DNA of 64,000 nt. Origin: Prevotella sp. (lineage in GTDB: Bacteria; Bacteroidota; Bacteroidia; Bacteroidales; Bacteroidaceae). A program made the translations under genes and the position numbers. Positions within the stretch are counted from its first letter, which is position 1. Each line of letters begins with the position of its first letter. Shown piece after piece: positions 34,636 to 43,461 of the stretch. Under the pieces are notes generated by a model that made no database searches, had not been told where the DNA came from, and saw nothing but the letters and a program-made list of their open reading frames with translations. The DNA lies in the NCBI GenBank assembly GCA_017619445.1, contig JAFZSI010000049.1, positions 1 to 64,000 on the forward strand. The letters are read 5' to 3'.

Positions 34636-34711
34636 ACTTCGTTGATTTTTGTCGCGACTCGGCCAATCATGCAAGCATGTTGGCGCTCGCTGCTCCAAAA
34701 ATTGATAATTG
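34636..34711 (+). repeat. left arm of a 76-bp inverted repeat (REP-like copy 3)
   Basis: Matches the reverse complement of 37128-37203 with three mismatches in 76 bp. The centre GGCCAATCATGCAAGCATGT continued by TGGC folds as outer GCCAA/TTGGC and inner CATGC/GCATG. Confidence 0.9.
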
Positions 34712-34752
34712 CCACTATTACAAACTCGGATGACATGTCACAAATCAGGAAA

Positions 34753-37074
34753 ATGAAAAATATACTTTTATTGTTAACTGCCCTTTTGATGAGTAGTACA
34801 GCTATTGCTCAGACAGACAGTACTGCTGTCAGCAGGAAGGTTGCGATTGAGCGAGAGAAGTCGAAACTTGATTCGACTTCCGAGCGTGAGCAAGCTCGAC
34901 CGAAGGTCAAAAAGGTGGCGGTTGTGATGAGTGGTGGAGGTGCAAAAGGCATGGCCCACATCGGAGCGCTGAAAGTGATTGAGCGTGCCGGCATTCCCAT
35001 CGACATCGTCACCGGCACGTCGATGGGCAGCATCATCGGCGGACTCTATGCCATCGGCTATAATGCCAATTCGCTCGACTCGATGGTGCGTGTACAGGAT
35101 TGGAGCTATGTCATTACCGACAAGGAGGACATGTGGAAACAGAGCCTTGCCGACCGGAAGAAGCAGAACACCTACTTCCTCTCGCGCGGCATCACCTTCG
35201 GCAAACGCAACTACAACGACGGCGGCATCATCCAAGGCAAGAATCTGGCCGAATTGTTCCAGCAGCTATGTGTCGGCTACACCGACTCGCTCGATTTCTC
35301 ACGCGACCTGCCCATTCCTTTCGCCTGTGTGGCCACAAACGTCATCGACAACTCTGAGTATGACTTCCACAGTGGCCGCCTGCCAGTAGCCATGCGTGCC
35401 TCAATGGCCATCCCTGCCGCATTCTCACCCGTGAGAATTGGTGACAAGGTGCTGGTGGATGGTGGCCTGAAAAACAATTATCCGGCCGACATCGCCCGAG
35501 AGATGGGTGCCGACATCATCATCGGCATTACCGTGCAGGGCGAGCCGAAGATTGCCGACGACATGGGGCGTACCATGAGCATTCTGAGCCAGATTATCGA
35601 TGTGAACTGTAAAAACAAATATGATGAAAACCTGGCCATCACCGATCTGCACGTGCAAGTTGACACGAAAGGCTACAACGCTGCCAGTTTCTCGGCTGCT
35701 GCCATCGACACGCTCATTCGCCGAGGCTACGAGGAAACCATGAGTCATTGGGACGAACTGATGGCTCTGAAACAGCGCATCGGCATCGACGACACTTTCC
35801 GTCCCACTATTCTCCATCCCAAGAATCCCACGGTGATGACCGACAAGCAGCGCGTCACCTCATACGTCTTCGAGAACATGACTCCACAGGACGAGCAGTT
35901 CCTGCGCCAGAAGTTCCACCTGAACAAAACCGACAGCATTGATGCCAAACTGGAACAGGAAATCACCACGTCAATGCGCATAGACCTGTTCTACCAAACA
36001 GCCGAATGCAGGCTTGTGCCTGAAGGCAACGGTGTGCGTGCCGTCCTCACGGCTGGCAACCGTAAGTCGGTGCAGTTGCATGCCGGTGTGCGCTACGACA
36101 CGGAGGAATATGCCGCCGTGCAGTTGGGGCTCGACATTCCGTTCAAGACGGCCATCCCCGTCAATACCGACATCACGCTGCGGTTGGGCAAGCGACTGAT
36201 GGCTCGCGGCGAAATCACCGTCCATCCCCGCAGTTTTACGCGTCCTACGTTCAGCTACACTTTCCGTCGCAACGACGTGGACCTCTATATCAACGGCGAC
36301 CTCGACTATAACATCCGTTACAACCAGTTCCAGGCAGAGTTTTTGCCTTTCAACTTCGACCTCCGCCACTTCAACCTGCAGATGGGCCTGCGCTGGGACT
36401 TCATGCACTATCGCAACAAACTCGGCTCGGAAACGTCGAAGCAGGTGACGCTCGAAAACGAACACTTCTTCAGCTATCGCGCCCGACTGAACTACAATAG
36501 CGAGGACAACTGGTACTTTCCCACTCGTGGTTCACGCTTCAAGGCCGAATACGCCTACCTGACCAGCGACTTTGCCAAACTCACCGACCGTGCGGACGAT
36601 GGAACCAAACTGGGCAAGAAGACAGGTGCGAGTGAGATTAACGCCAACTGGCGCATGTCGTTCTCATTCAACAGCCGCTTCACCCTCCAACCCATGCTCT
36701 ACGGCCGTCTGCTTTTCGGCTCTATCATCCCCGCCGTCTTTGGCAATACCATCGGTGGCGAGTGGTTTGGCCATTATGTAGAGCAGCAGATGCCCTTTGC
36801 CGGCATCGGCAATATGGAGTACGTGGATTACCAGTTCGTGGCAGCCCAGGTTCAGGCGCAGCAACGCATCGGCACCAGCAGCTACGTGCTGTTCCGAGTG
36901 GCCGGTGCCCAGCAAGCCGACAAGGCTAAGCATCTTCTCGACCGTAGCACCTTGTTAGGTGTCCAGGCAGCCTACTACTACAACACGATGTTCGGCCCCG
37001 TGGGTGCCACCCTCGGCTACAGCAACCGCACCAAGGAGCCCTACTTTTACCTGAATCTCGGATATGAATTCTAA
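34753..37074 (+). CDS. patatin-like phospholipase with C-terminal outer-membrane barrel
   Basis: A 773-residue exported protein. Signal peptide MKNILLLLTALLMSSTAIAQ, then a patatin lipase domain (~50-310) with oxyanion loop GGGAKG, nucleophile Ser90 in GTSMG and catalytic Asp236 in VDGG. After a POTRA-like linker (~330-420) comes a BamA/Omp85-type barrel (~425-773) ending GYSNRTKEPYFYLNLGYEF, with a terminal aromatic residue. The layout matches the PlpD/type Vd family, in which the barrel carries the lipase to the surface. The ATG at 34753 is preferred to 34735, which adds MSQIRK. The gene is bracketed by the 76-bp inverted repeat. Confidence 0.9.
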   Translation: MKNILLLLTALLMSSTAIAQTDSTAVSRKVAIEREKSKLDSTSEREQARPKVKKVAVVMSGGGAKGMAHIGALKVIERAGIPIDIVTGTSMGSIIGGLYAIGYNANSLDSMVRVQDWSYVITDKEDMWKQSLADRKKQNTYFLSRGITFGKRNYNDGGIIQGKNLAELFQQLCVGYTDSLDFSRDLPIPFACVATNVIDNSEYDFHSGRLPVAMRASMAIPAAFSPVRIGDKVLVDGGLKNNYPADIAREMGADIIIGITVQGEPKIADDMGRTMSILSQIIDVNCKNKYDENLAITDLHVQVDTKGYNAASFSAAAIDTLIRRGYEETMSHWDELMALKQRIGIDDTFRPTILHPKNPTVMTDKQRVTSYVFENMTPQDEQFLRQKFHLNKTDSIDAKLEQEITTSMRIDLFYQTAECRLVPEGNGVRAVLTAGNRKSVQLHAGVRYDTEEYAAVQLGLDIPFKTAIPVNTDITLRLGKRLMARGEITVHPRSFTRPTFSYTFRRNDVDLYINGDLDYNIRYNQFQAEFLPFNFDLRHFNLQMGLRWDFMHYRNKLGSETSKQVTLENEHFFSYRARLNYNSEDNWYFPTRGSRFKAEYAYLTSDFAKLTDRADDGTKLGKKTGASEINANWRMSFSFNSRFTLQPMLYGRLLFGSIIPAVFGNTIGGEWFGHYVEQQMPFAGIGNMEYVDYQFVAAQVQAQQRIGTSSYVLFRVAGAQQADKAKHLLDRSTLLGVQAAYYYNTMFGPVGATLGYSNRTKEPYFYLNLGYEF

Positions 37075-37127
37075 GCCCCACATGAAAACTGAACAACGAA
37101 TGAAACGAATGAAAAATTATCAATTCT

Positions 37128-37203
37128 CAATTCTCAATTTTTGGAGCAGCGAGCGCCAACATGCTTGCATGATTGGCCGAGTCGTGACAAAAATAAACGA
37201 AGT
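37128..37203 (-). repeat. right arm of the 76-bp inverted repeat (REP-like copy 4)
   Basis: Reverse complement of 34636-34711 (three mismatches). The palindromic core lies at 37155-37178. It fills the gap between the patatin and TolC-like genes. Confidence 0.9.
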
Positions 37204-37213
37204 TAATTCTCAA

Positions 37214-38725
37214 ATGTCAAGAATGCCCTGGGTGTTAGCGCTCGGTCTGCTGTTGGTGCTGCTGCCGATTAGTGGCGAGGCTCAGCGACTGCTGACACTC
37301 GACAGTTGCAGGGCGATGGCATTGAGAAACAATAAGCAGATGAGTGTAGCGATTACGCAGCAAGAAGTGGCCGCCAACAAGCGCAAGTCGGCACGCACGC
37401 AATATCTGCCGCATGTGAGTGCCCTTGGCACCTATCAATACACGAGCAAACCCATCAGTCTGCTAAGCGATGAGCAGAAAGCCTCGTTGCCCCAGACGGG
37501 TACAGCCCTCGGCAGCAGTCTCCAGCAAAATCTCGCCGGTACTCTCTCGCAGTTGCCACCACAGACCAAAGGTCTCTTTCAACAGATGGGATTGTCAAAT
37601 GAAGCCATCTCTCAACTGGCAGCTCAGGGCATCAACGGACTTGCTGCTGCGCTGAATGGAGTGGGGCAGGGACTCGTTGATGCACTCGACACCGACACCC
37701 GCAACTTGTTTGCCGGAGCCATCATCGTAAACCAGCCCCTGTATATGGGCGGTGCCATCAAGGCTGCCAACAAGATAGCCGATATCAGCGAGGAAATGGC
37801 TGCTAACTCCTTGGAGTCGAAACGTCAGAGCATTTTGTACAACGTAGATAAAGCCTACTGGCAAGTGGTGTCACTCAACCATAAACAGAAACTCGCAGAG
37901 AGTTTTCTCGAATTGGTGAAAAAACTGAATGGTGACATGCAGAAAATGATTAGCCAAGGAGTTGCTACGAAAGGCGATGGTCTGAGTGTCGCTGTGAGGG
38001 TGAATGAGGCAGAAATGGCTCTGACGCAAGTCAAAGACGGTTTGGTGCTGTCGAAGATGCTGCTCTGCCAACTGTGCGGATTGCCCATTGACGAGCAGGT
38101 GACGTTGGCTGATGAGGAAACAGAGAACGTCGTTGCAGCAGAAGTGTCTGCCCAACCCGACATGGCACTGGCAGCCCAGAATCGACCAGAACTGAAACTG
38201 CTGCAAAACACAGTTGACCTTAGCAAACAAACCACCAATTTGCTGAAGGCGGGTAACCTGCCGCAGGTGTTATTGTCGGGAGGCTATGCGGTGATGAATC
38301 CCAACACGTTCAACGGATTCGAGAGGAAATTCTCAGGCGTTTGGAATGTCGGTGTGGTCATGCGTATACCCATTTGGAACTGGGGAGACGTGAAATATAA
38401 GGTGCGCGCCTCCAAAGGAGCCACCACCATCGCCAACATGGAACTGGCCGATGCTCGCGAGATGATTGAGTTGCAAGTCAACCAGAGCAGTTTTCGCGTA
38501 ACCGAGGCTAACAAAAAGTTAGCAATGGCAAACGCCAACATCGCCAATGCCAATGAAAACCTGCGCATGGCGAATCTCGGTTTCAAGGAGGGCACGGTTT
38601 CTTATACCACTGTCATGGAGGCACAGACAGCATGGCAGCAGGCACAGTCGCAGAAGATTGACGCAGAAATCGGTGTCAGACTTTCGCAGATAGAATTGCA
38701 GAAGGCCCTCGGCACGCTTCGATAA
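37214..38725 (+). CDS. TolC-family outer membrane efflux protein
   Basis: A 503-residue outer-membrane channel component. Signal peptide (MSRMPWVLALGLLLVLLPISGEAQ); then two TolC-type repeats of strand-plus-coiled-coil, recognisable from LTLDSCRAMALRNNKQM at the start, NQPLYMGGAIKAANK, and the C-terminal MANANIANANENLRMANLGFKEGTVSYTTVMEAQTAWQQA. It connects to the HlyD-type adaptor and two ABC-2 permeases that follow, as the outer duct of a tripartite exporter. The ATG at 37214 yields the signal peptide; a longer frame would read through the REP-like element. Confidence 0.92.
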   Translation: MSRMPWVLALGLLLVLLPISGEAQRLLTLDSCRAMALRNNKQMSVAITQQEVAANKRKSARTQYLPHVSALGTYQYTSKPISLLSDEQKASLPQTGTALGSSLQQNLAGTLSQLPPQTKGLFQQMGLSNEAISQLAAQGINGLAAALNGVGQGLVDALDTDTRNLFAGAIIVNQPLYMGGAIKAANKIADISEEMAANSLESKRQSILYNVDKAYWQVVSLNHKQKLAESFLELVKKLNGDMQKMISQGVATKGDGLSVAVRVNEAEMALTQVKDGLVLSKMLLCQLCGLPIDEQVTLADEETENVVAAEVSAQPDMALAAQNRPELKLLQNTVDLSKQTTNLLKAGNLPQVLLSGGYAVMNPNTFNGFERKFSGVWNVGVVMRIPIWNWGDVKYKVRASKGATTIANMELADAREMIELQVNQSSFRVTEANKKLAMANANIANANENLRMANLGFKEGTVSYTTVMEAQTAWQQAQSQKIDAEIGVRLSQIELQKALGTLR

Positions 38726-38803
38726 TTGATAATTGTCAAATTGTCAAATGCATAAATAAATTGTAAATAGTAAATAGTAAATAGTCAAATTGTAAATATC
38801 ATT

Positions 38804-39823
38804 ATGTCAGACAAAGCAAAAAAACAGCACAACAATATCCTGTTGGCCATAGCAGGTTTCTCAGCTGTAGTAGTAATTGTGGCGCTCATTGGTTTTCTGG
38901 CCTTGGGCCGTGACCCAGAAGTGATTCAAGGTGAGATGGAGGTTGAAGAGTACCGTGTGTCGAGTAAGGTGCCCGGGCGTATCCTTGAACTCCGTGTGAA
39001 GGAGGGCGAATTTGTGAAGGCCGGTGATACATTGGCCATCATTGAGGCTCCAGAGGTGCGGGCGAAGATGTCGCAGGCGCAGAGTGCCGTCAATGCAGCA
39101 TCGGCCATGGAACAGATGGCCCGCAACGGTGCACGCAAGGAACAAATTCAGGCAGCCCGGCAGTTGTTGGAACAGGCGAAGGCAGGGTTGGAGATAGCCG
39201 AGAAATCTTATAAACGCGTACAGCAATTGTTCGACGAAGACGTGGTGTCGGCTCAGAAACGCGATGAGGCCGAAGCTATGTACAAGTCGGCTCAGGCCCA
39301 GGTAAAGGCTGCGCAGAGCCAATATGACATGGCTCTAAATGGTGCCCGGTATGAGGAGCGTCAGGCTGCATCGGCCACGGTTGGCCAGGCTCGCGGTGCT
39401 GTGCAAGAAGTGAACAGCTATATCCGCGAGACTGTTCAGGTTGCGCAGATGGACGGCGAAGTTACCGATGTCTATCCAAAGATTGGAGAACTTGTCGGCA
39501 CAGGCACTCCCATCATGTCAATCGCCATGATGGACGACCAGTGGGCCACATTCAACATTCGCGAGGACCAGTTGAAAGGCGTGCAGATAGGCTCCGAGAT
39601 AACGGTTTCCGTGCCGGCACTTGACAAAGAGGTAAAGATGAAGGTTTACTACATGAAGGACAAGGGGTCGTTTGCAGTGTGGAAGGCTACCAAGGCCAGT
39701 GGCCAGTACGACCAGAAGACTTTCGAGGTAAAGGCTCGTCCTACAGAAAAACTCGACGGCGTCCGTCCAGGTATGTCGGTGATACTTAAGAAGGAGGGAA
39801 GGAGAAAAGGAGAAAAGCAGTAA
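38804..39823 (+). CDS. HlyD-family periplasmic adaptor protein
   Basis: A 339-residue membrane-fusion protein: one N-terminal anchor helix (~12-33), a lipoyl half-motif (VPGRILELRVKEGEFVKAGDTL), a long alpha-hairpin (~75-205, rich in AQS/AKA heptads), the second lipoyl half (QMDGEVTDVYPKIGELVGTGTPI) and a beta-barrel. It bridges the TolC-like channel and the permeases. The last residues (KKEGRRKGEKQ) are encoded by the GGAGAAAAGGAG repeat, so the C-terminus has been reshaped by that repeat. It is followed 11 bp later by the first permease gene. Confidence 0.92.
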   Translation: MSDKAKKQHNNILLAIAGFSAVVVIVALIGFLALGRDPEVIQGEMEVEEYRVSSKVPGRILELRVKEGEFVKAGDTLAIIEAPEVRAKMSQAQSAVNAASAMEQMARNGARKEQIQAARQLLEQAKAGLEIAEKSYKRVQQLFDEDVVSAQKRDEAEAMYKSAQAQVKAAQSQYDMALNGARYEERQAASATVGQARGAVQEVNSYIRETVQVAQMDGEVTDVYPKIGELVGTGTPIMSIAMMDDQWATFNIREDQLKGVQIGSEITVSVPALDKEVKMKVYYMKDKGSFAVWKATKASGQYDQKTFEVKARPTEKLDGVRPGMSVILKKEGRRKGEKQ

Positions 39824-39830
39824 AGGAGTG
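39790..39830 (+). repeat. purine-rich repeat across the end of the adaptor gene
   Basis: AAGGAGGGAAGGAGAAAAGG and following AGAAAAGCAGTAAAGGAG match the 8457 and 9816 tracts and contain the stop codon of the adaptor gene. Confidence 0.65.
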
Positions 39831-39834
39831 TTTA

Positions 39835-41007
39835 ATGAAATACGTTTCTCAAATCTTTGACATCGCGTTGCGCGAACTCAACATCATTGTGCGGAAGAAC
39901 CGTATTTATGGTTTCTGCATGGTGGTTTTCCCGTTGATGGTTGTGCTGTTCTTCACCACGATGCTCGACGATGGGATACCTCAGGATTTGCCCATCGGTG
40001 TGGTGGACCATGACAACAGTGCCACGTCGCGTGGTCTCATCCGCAACCTCGATGCCATGCAGAACTCCCGCGTGATGTATCATTTTGTGTCGGTCACCGA
40101 GGCCCGCAACGCCATGCAGGAGGGTAAGGTTTACGCCTACCTCTACATACCGGAGGGCACAGCCTCGAAATTGTTGGCGGGCCGGCAACCAAAGATTTCA
40201 TATTATTACACAATGACGTGTTTGACGGCAGGCTCGATGGTCTCAAAGGACTTGAAGACCATCGGCACGCTCGGCTCGGCGGCAGTAGGGCAGGCCACGC
40301 TTCGCGCAAAGGGTGCCACGCCCATGCAAATCAAGGCTGCCCTGCAGCCCGTAACCATTGATGCGCACATGATTGCCAACCCTGAGGGCAGCTACAATTA
40401 CAGCCTGACCACCGTTTTTGTGCCAGGCATCCTGATGCTTTTCATGGCGTTGCTTTCGGCATACTCGCTTGGCATGGAGATGAAATTTGATACGGGCAAG
40501 GAATGGTTGGCCCGAGCCGATGGAAACATCGTCGTGGCCATTCTTGGCAAGTATCTCGTCCATGCGCTGGTGTTTCTGCTCGTGATATTCATCTATCAGT
40601 ATTATATTTTTGGTGTGCTCCATTTTCCGCGGCTCGGCAGTGTATGGAGCATCGTCCGGCTCAGTCTTTTGCAGGTCGCAGCATCGCTTGGCTTCGGCAT
40701 TTTTGCCTTCGGGCTGATGCCCTCGCTGCGTATGTCGATGAGTATCAGTTCGCTGTGGTTCGTGCTCGGCATCTCCATGTGCGGTTCCGCTTTTCCCGTC
40801 ATGGGTATGGACGCACCGCTGCAAGCCATGTCTTGGCTCTTTCCCTTGCGCCATTATTGGATGCTTTATCAAGTGACTGTGCTGAACGGTTTCCCCGCCA
40901 TCGACGTCTGGTTCCACCATGTAGCGCTCATAGCTTTCACGCTGCTGCCCTGGTTCGTACTCCATAAAGTCAAAAACGCATTACAAAACTATGTCTATAT
41001 TCCATAA
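39835..41007 (+). CDS. ABC-2 type exporter permease 1
   Basis: A 390-residue inner-membrane permease of the YhhJ/YbhR type: one N-terminal helix (~22-42), a large periplasmic domain (~45-195), then five C-terminal helices from ~205. Segments such as RIYGFCMVVFPLMVVLFFTTMLDDG and the LPIGVVDHDNSATSR periplasmic start are typical. With the TolC and HlyD proteins upstream it would export an unknown small molecule or lipid. It overlaps the next permease gene by 17 bp. No ATP-binding subunit is encoded in this cluster. Confidence 0.9.
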   Translation: MKYVSQIFDIALRELNIIVRKNRIYGFCMVVFPLMVVLFFTTMLDDGIPQDLPIGVVDHDNSATSRGLIRNLDAMQNSRVMYHFVSVTEARNAMQEGKVYAYLYIPEGTASKLLAGRQPKISYYYTMTCLTAGSMVSKDLKTIGTLGSAAVGQATLRAKGATPMQIKAALQPVTIDAHMIANPEGSYNYSLTTVFVPGILMLFMALLSAYSLGMEMKFDTGKEWLARADGNIVVAILGKYLVHALVFLLVIFIYQYYIFGVLHFPRLGSVWSIVRLSLLQVAASLGFGIFAFGLMPSLRMSMSISSLWFVLGISMCGSAFPVMGMDAPLQAMSWLFPLRHYWMLYQVTVLNGFPAIDVWFHHVALIAFTLLPWFVLHKVKNALQNYVYIP

Positions 41008-42244
41008 AAAGCTCACGTTCGGCCTTGGCTCTCACATCGTCGCCTTCTTCCGTAAATACAAAGAGCACTTGACCGACGTGCTATATATCTGGCGCAAGGA
41101 GATGACGAAGGTCATACTCGACGAGGGCGTGCTGATGTTCCTCGTTATCGTGCCCTTAGGCTACCCGTTGCTCTACTCGTGGATTTACAACAACGAGACC
41201 GTGCATGAAGTGCCTGTGGTCATAGTTGACCAGTCGCACTCGCAGCTCTCACGACAATTCATCCACGACTGCGACGCCTCTCCCGACGTTCAAGTGAAAT
41301 ACTATGCAGAAGACCTTGATGAAGCCCGCTCGCTCGTCAGCCGACAGCTTGTGAGGGGCATCTATCTCATCCCATCCGATTTTGCCACGCGTATCAGCCG
41401 CGGCTTACAAGGTACGATTAGCGTTTATTGCGACATGTCGCTCATGCTTGCTTATAAGGCTGTCTATCAAACCGCCATGATTGAGGCCGGCCGCATAGGC
41501 GCGGGACTGAGCATCAAGAGGTCGGGCAATTACTCCAAACGCGAGGATGCCATCACCGTGCAGCCACTTGCCATTGACGATGTTGCGATGTTCAATCCCT
41601 CTGGTGGCTACGGCTCTTGTGTTTTGCCCGCTGTGCTCATGCTCATTTTGCAGCAGACGCTCGCCTTAGGCATTGGTATGTCTGCCGGCACCGCCCGAGA
41701 GCGACACAGGAACGGCCAACTCATTCCCGATGACGACCCCCACTACCGTGGCGCCTATCGCATCGTCAGCGGCAAGGCCCTTTGCTATGGCATGATTGCC
41801 ACCGTTACCAGCGCCTACCTCTCCATGGCTGTTCCCCGTATGTTCTCGTTCCCGCAACTTGCTAACGGTTGGACGCTGCTGATGCTGTTGCTGCCCTACA
41901 CAATGGCCTGCATCTTCTTTGGCATGACAGTTTCTTGCCTGGTGCGCTACCGCGAGAATGTAATGCTTTTGATGGTCTTCGTTTCTGTTCCTTTACTGTT
42001 CCTGACTGGCGTTTCCTGGCCGCAATCCAGCATTCCTGGAGCGTGGCAGGGCGTTTCGTGGCTTTTCCCCAGCACTTTCGGTGTCCGCGCTTTTATCCGT
42101 GTAAACTCCATGGGAGCCTCCTTCAGTCAGATTCTCCCCGAAATACGCATACTTTTGATTCAGGCCGCCGTCTATCTCGGCCTCGCCTGTCTTGTTTATC
42201 GCCACCAGTTCCGTCTGGCCCGTAAGTATGCAATTGATAATTGA
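40991..42244 (+). CDS. ABC-2 type exporter permease 2
   Basis: A 417-residue paralogue of the preceding permease with the same topology: N-terminal helix (~50-70: VLMFLVIVPLGYPLLYSWIYN), periplasmic domain opening with EVPVVIVDQSHSQLSRQF, and C-terminal helices including the motif FLTGVSWPQSSIPGAWQGVSWLFPST. The two permeases probably form a heterodimer. The start at 40991 lies inside the end of the previous gene, implying coupled translation. The energy-providing ATPase must be encoded elsewhere, or the pair works without a classical one. Confidence 0.9.
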   Translation: MSIFHKKLTFGLGSHIVAFFRKYKEHLTDVLYIWRKEMTKVILDEGVLMFLVIVPLGYPLLYSWIYNNETVHEVPVVIVDQSHSQLSRQFIHDCDASPDVQVKYYAEDLDEARSLVSRQLVRGIYLIPSDFATRISRGLQGTISVYCDMSLMLAYKAVYQTAMIEAGRIGAGLSIKRSGNYSKREDAITVQPLAIDDVAMFNPSGGYGSCVLPAVLMLILQQTLALGIGMSAGTARERHRNGQLIPDDDPHYRGAYRIVSGKALCYGMIATVTSAYLSMAVPRMFSFPQLANGWTLLMLLLPYTMACIFFGMTVSCLVRYRENVMLLMVFVSVPLLFLTGVSWPQSSIPGAWQGVSWLFPSTFGVRAFIRVNSMGASFSQILPEIRILLIQAAVYLGLACLVYRHQFRLARKYAIDN

Positions 42245-42313
42245 GAATTGAGAATTGAGACGTGTTGTTGAGCGTCAGCGAAAAATTGAGAATTGAGAAT
42301 TAATACTTATAGT

Positions 42314-43378
42314 ATGAAAAAAAGAATTTGTTTGTTAGCCGCCATCCTTACATTATGCGGCATAATGAGTGGTTTCGCCCAGGAAGTGAAGGGCGAGGCA
42401 GGTAAATGGACGTTCATTGCCAAGTTGACAAATCCCGAGGATACGCTCATGATACTTCCGACGGATAATTACAAGGAAATAAAGGAGGTGGTGAGGCAGA
42501 ACGGTGTCTTCGAGTTTACAACTGAGCTGACCGAGGCAAAGAGGTATTTCATGCTTACTCCCTCATATCTCCGGCATACCGGAGGCTTCGGTTTAATTGT
42601 GGATGCTGTGCCGGGCGAGGTGCTGACGGCTGAAGGTTTCTGCGAGAACGAGAAACCTGACGCGGGTCTTACGTTCGGCGGCACGAAGTTCTATCAGCAT
42701 TACACCGAGGCCTTCGCGATAGAAGACAAAGTGAAAGAAGGCGAGAACGCTCAGCCCGCCATCAACTTCATAAAAACCTACCCCAACGACGAGGCTTCAG
42801 CTACACTTGTATCTTCCGTAGGCTGTTATGCTCCCAATCAACTTGACGAGATGCTCGCCCTGATGTCGCCTGAGATTCGTAACGGCCGAATGAAAGACTA
42901 CATCGACAAGCAGATTGAGGAGGCGAAGGAGTATGTGAAGCAGAAGGAGATTGAGGGTAAAACGCTTCCCATGGGCAGCATGGCTCCCGATTTCACCCTC
43001 AACGACCTGAATGGGCAGCCCCTTTCCCTGTCATCGCTTCGCGGCAAGATTCTCGTGCTCGACTTCTGGGGCTCCTGGTGCACTTGGTGCATCAAAGGAT
43101 TCCCCGAGATGAAGAAGTACTATGAGAAGTACAAAGACAAGATGGAAATTCTCGGTATGGACTGCAACGACACCGAGGTGAAGTGGAAGAAGGCTGTAGC
43201 CGTCAATGAGTTGCCCTGGAAACATGTGTTTGTGCCTAAGGGCTCACAGGTGACCAACGACTATATGATTACCGCATTCCCAACGAAGATAATCATCAGT
43301 CCCGAGGGCAAAGTGATGATGACCATTATTGGTGAAGACCCCAAGTTCTACGAGCTGCTCGACGAAATGTTTAAGTAA
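42314..43378 (+). CDS. TlpA-like thioredoxin-family protein with DUF4369-like N-terminus
   Basis: A 354-residue exported thiol-disulfide protein. Signal peptide MKKRICLLAAILTLCGIMSGFAQ; an N-terminal ~220-residue domain like the DUF4369 region of Bacteroidetes TlpA proteins; then a thioredoxin fold (~225-354) starting MAPDFTLNDLNGQPLSLSSLRGK with the redox pair Cys256-x-x-Cys259 (WGSWCTWC). It would reduce disulfides in periplasmic partners, for example in cytochrome maturation. Sequence upstream of the ATG at 42314 is GAGAATTGAGAATTGAG linker. Confidence 0.88.
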   Translation: MKKRICLLAAILTLCGIMSGFAQEVKGEAGKWTFIAKLTNPEDTLMILPTDNYKEIKEVVRQNGVFEFTTELTEAKRYFMLTPSYLRHTGGFGLIVDAVPGEVLTAEGFCENEKPDAGLTFGGTKFYQHYTEAFAIEDKVKEGENAQPAINFIKTYPNDEASATLVSSVGCYAPNQLDEMLALMSPEIRNGRMKDYIDKQIEEAKEYVKQKEIEGKTLPMGSMAPDFTLNDLNGQPLSLSSLRGKILVLDFWGSWCTWCIKGFPEMKKYYEKYKDKMEILGMDCNDTEVKWKKAVAVNELPWKHVFVPKGSQVTNDYMITAFPTKIIISPEGKVMMTIIGEDPKFYELLDEMFK

Positions 43379-43399
43379 AATACGGGTGATAGGTGTTAG

Positions 43400-43422
43400 G
43401 GGAGAGAGGAGAGAGGAGAGAA
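43400..43422 (+). repeat. GAGAGGAGAGAGGAGAG linker repeat
   Basis: A purine tract identical in type to the reversed insert within the epimerase gene (27604-27648) and to 44318-44332. Confidence 0.6.
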
Positions 43423-43461
43423 CACCCAACACCCAAACGACCAAACGACCAACACCCCAAT

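Noticed and set aside
34876..34907. fifth REP-like copy inside the patatin gene (CCGAGCGTGAGC...GCTCG)
   Set aside because: Shares only 12 bases with the family and lacks the GCCAA/TTGGC stem; probably chance.
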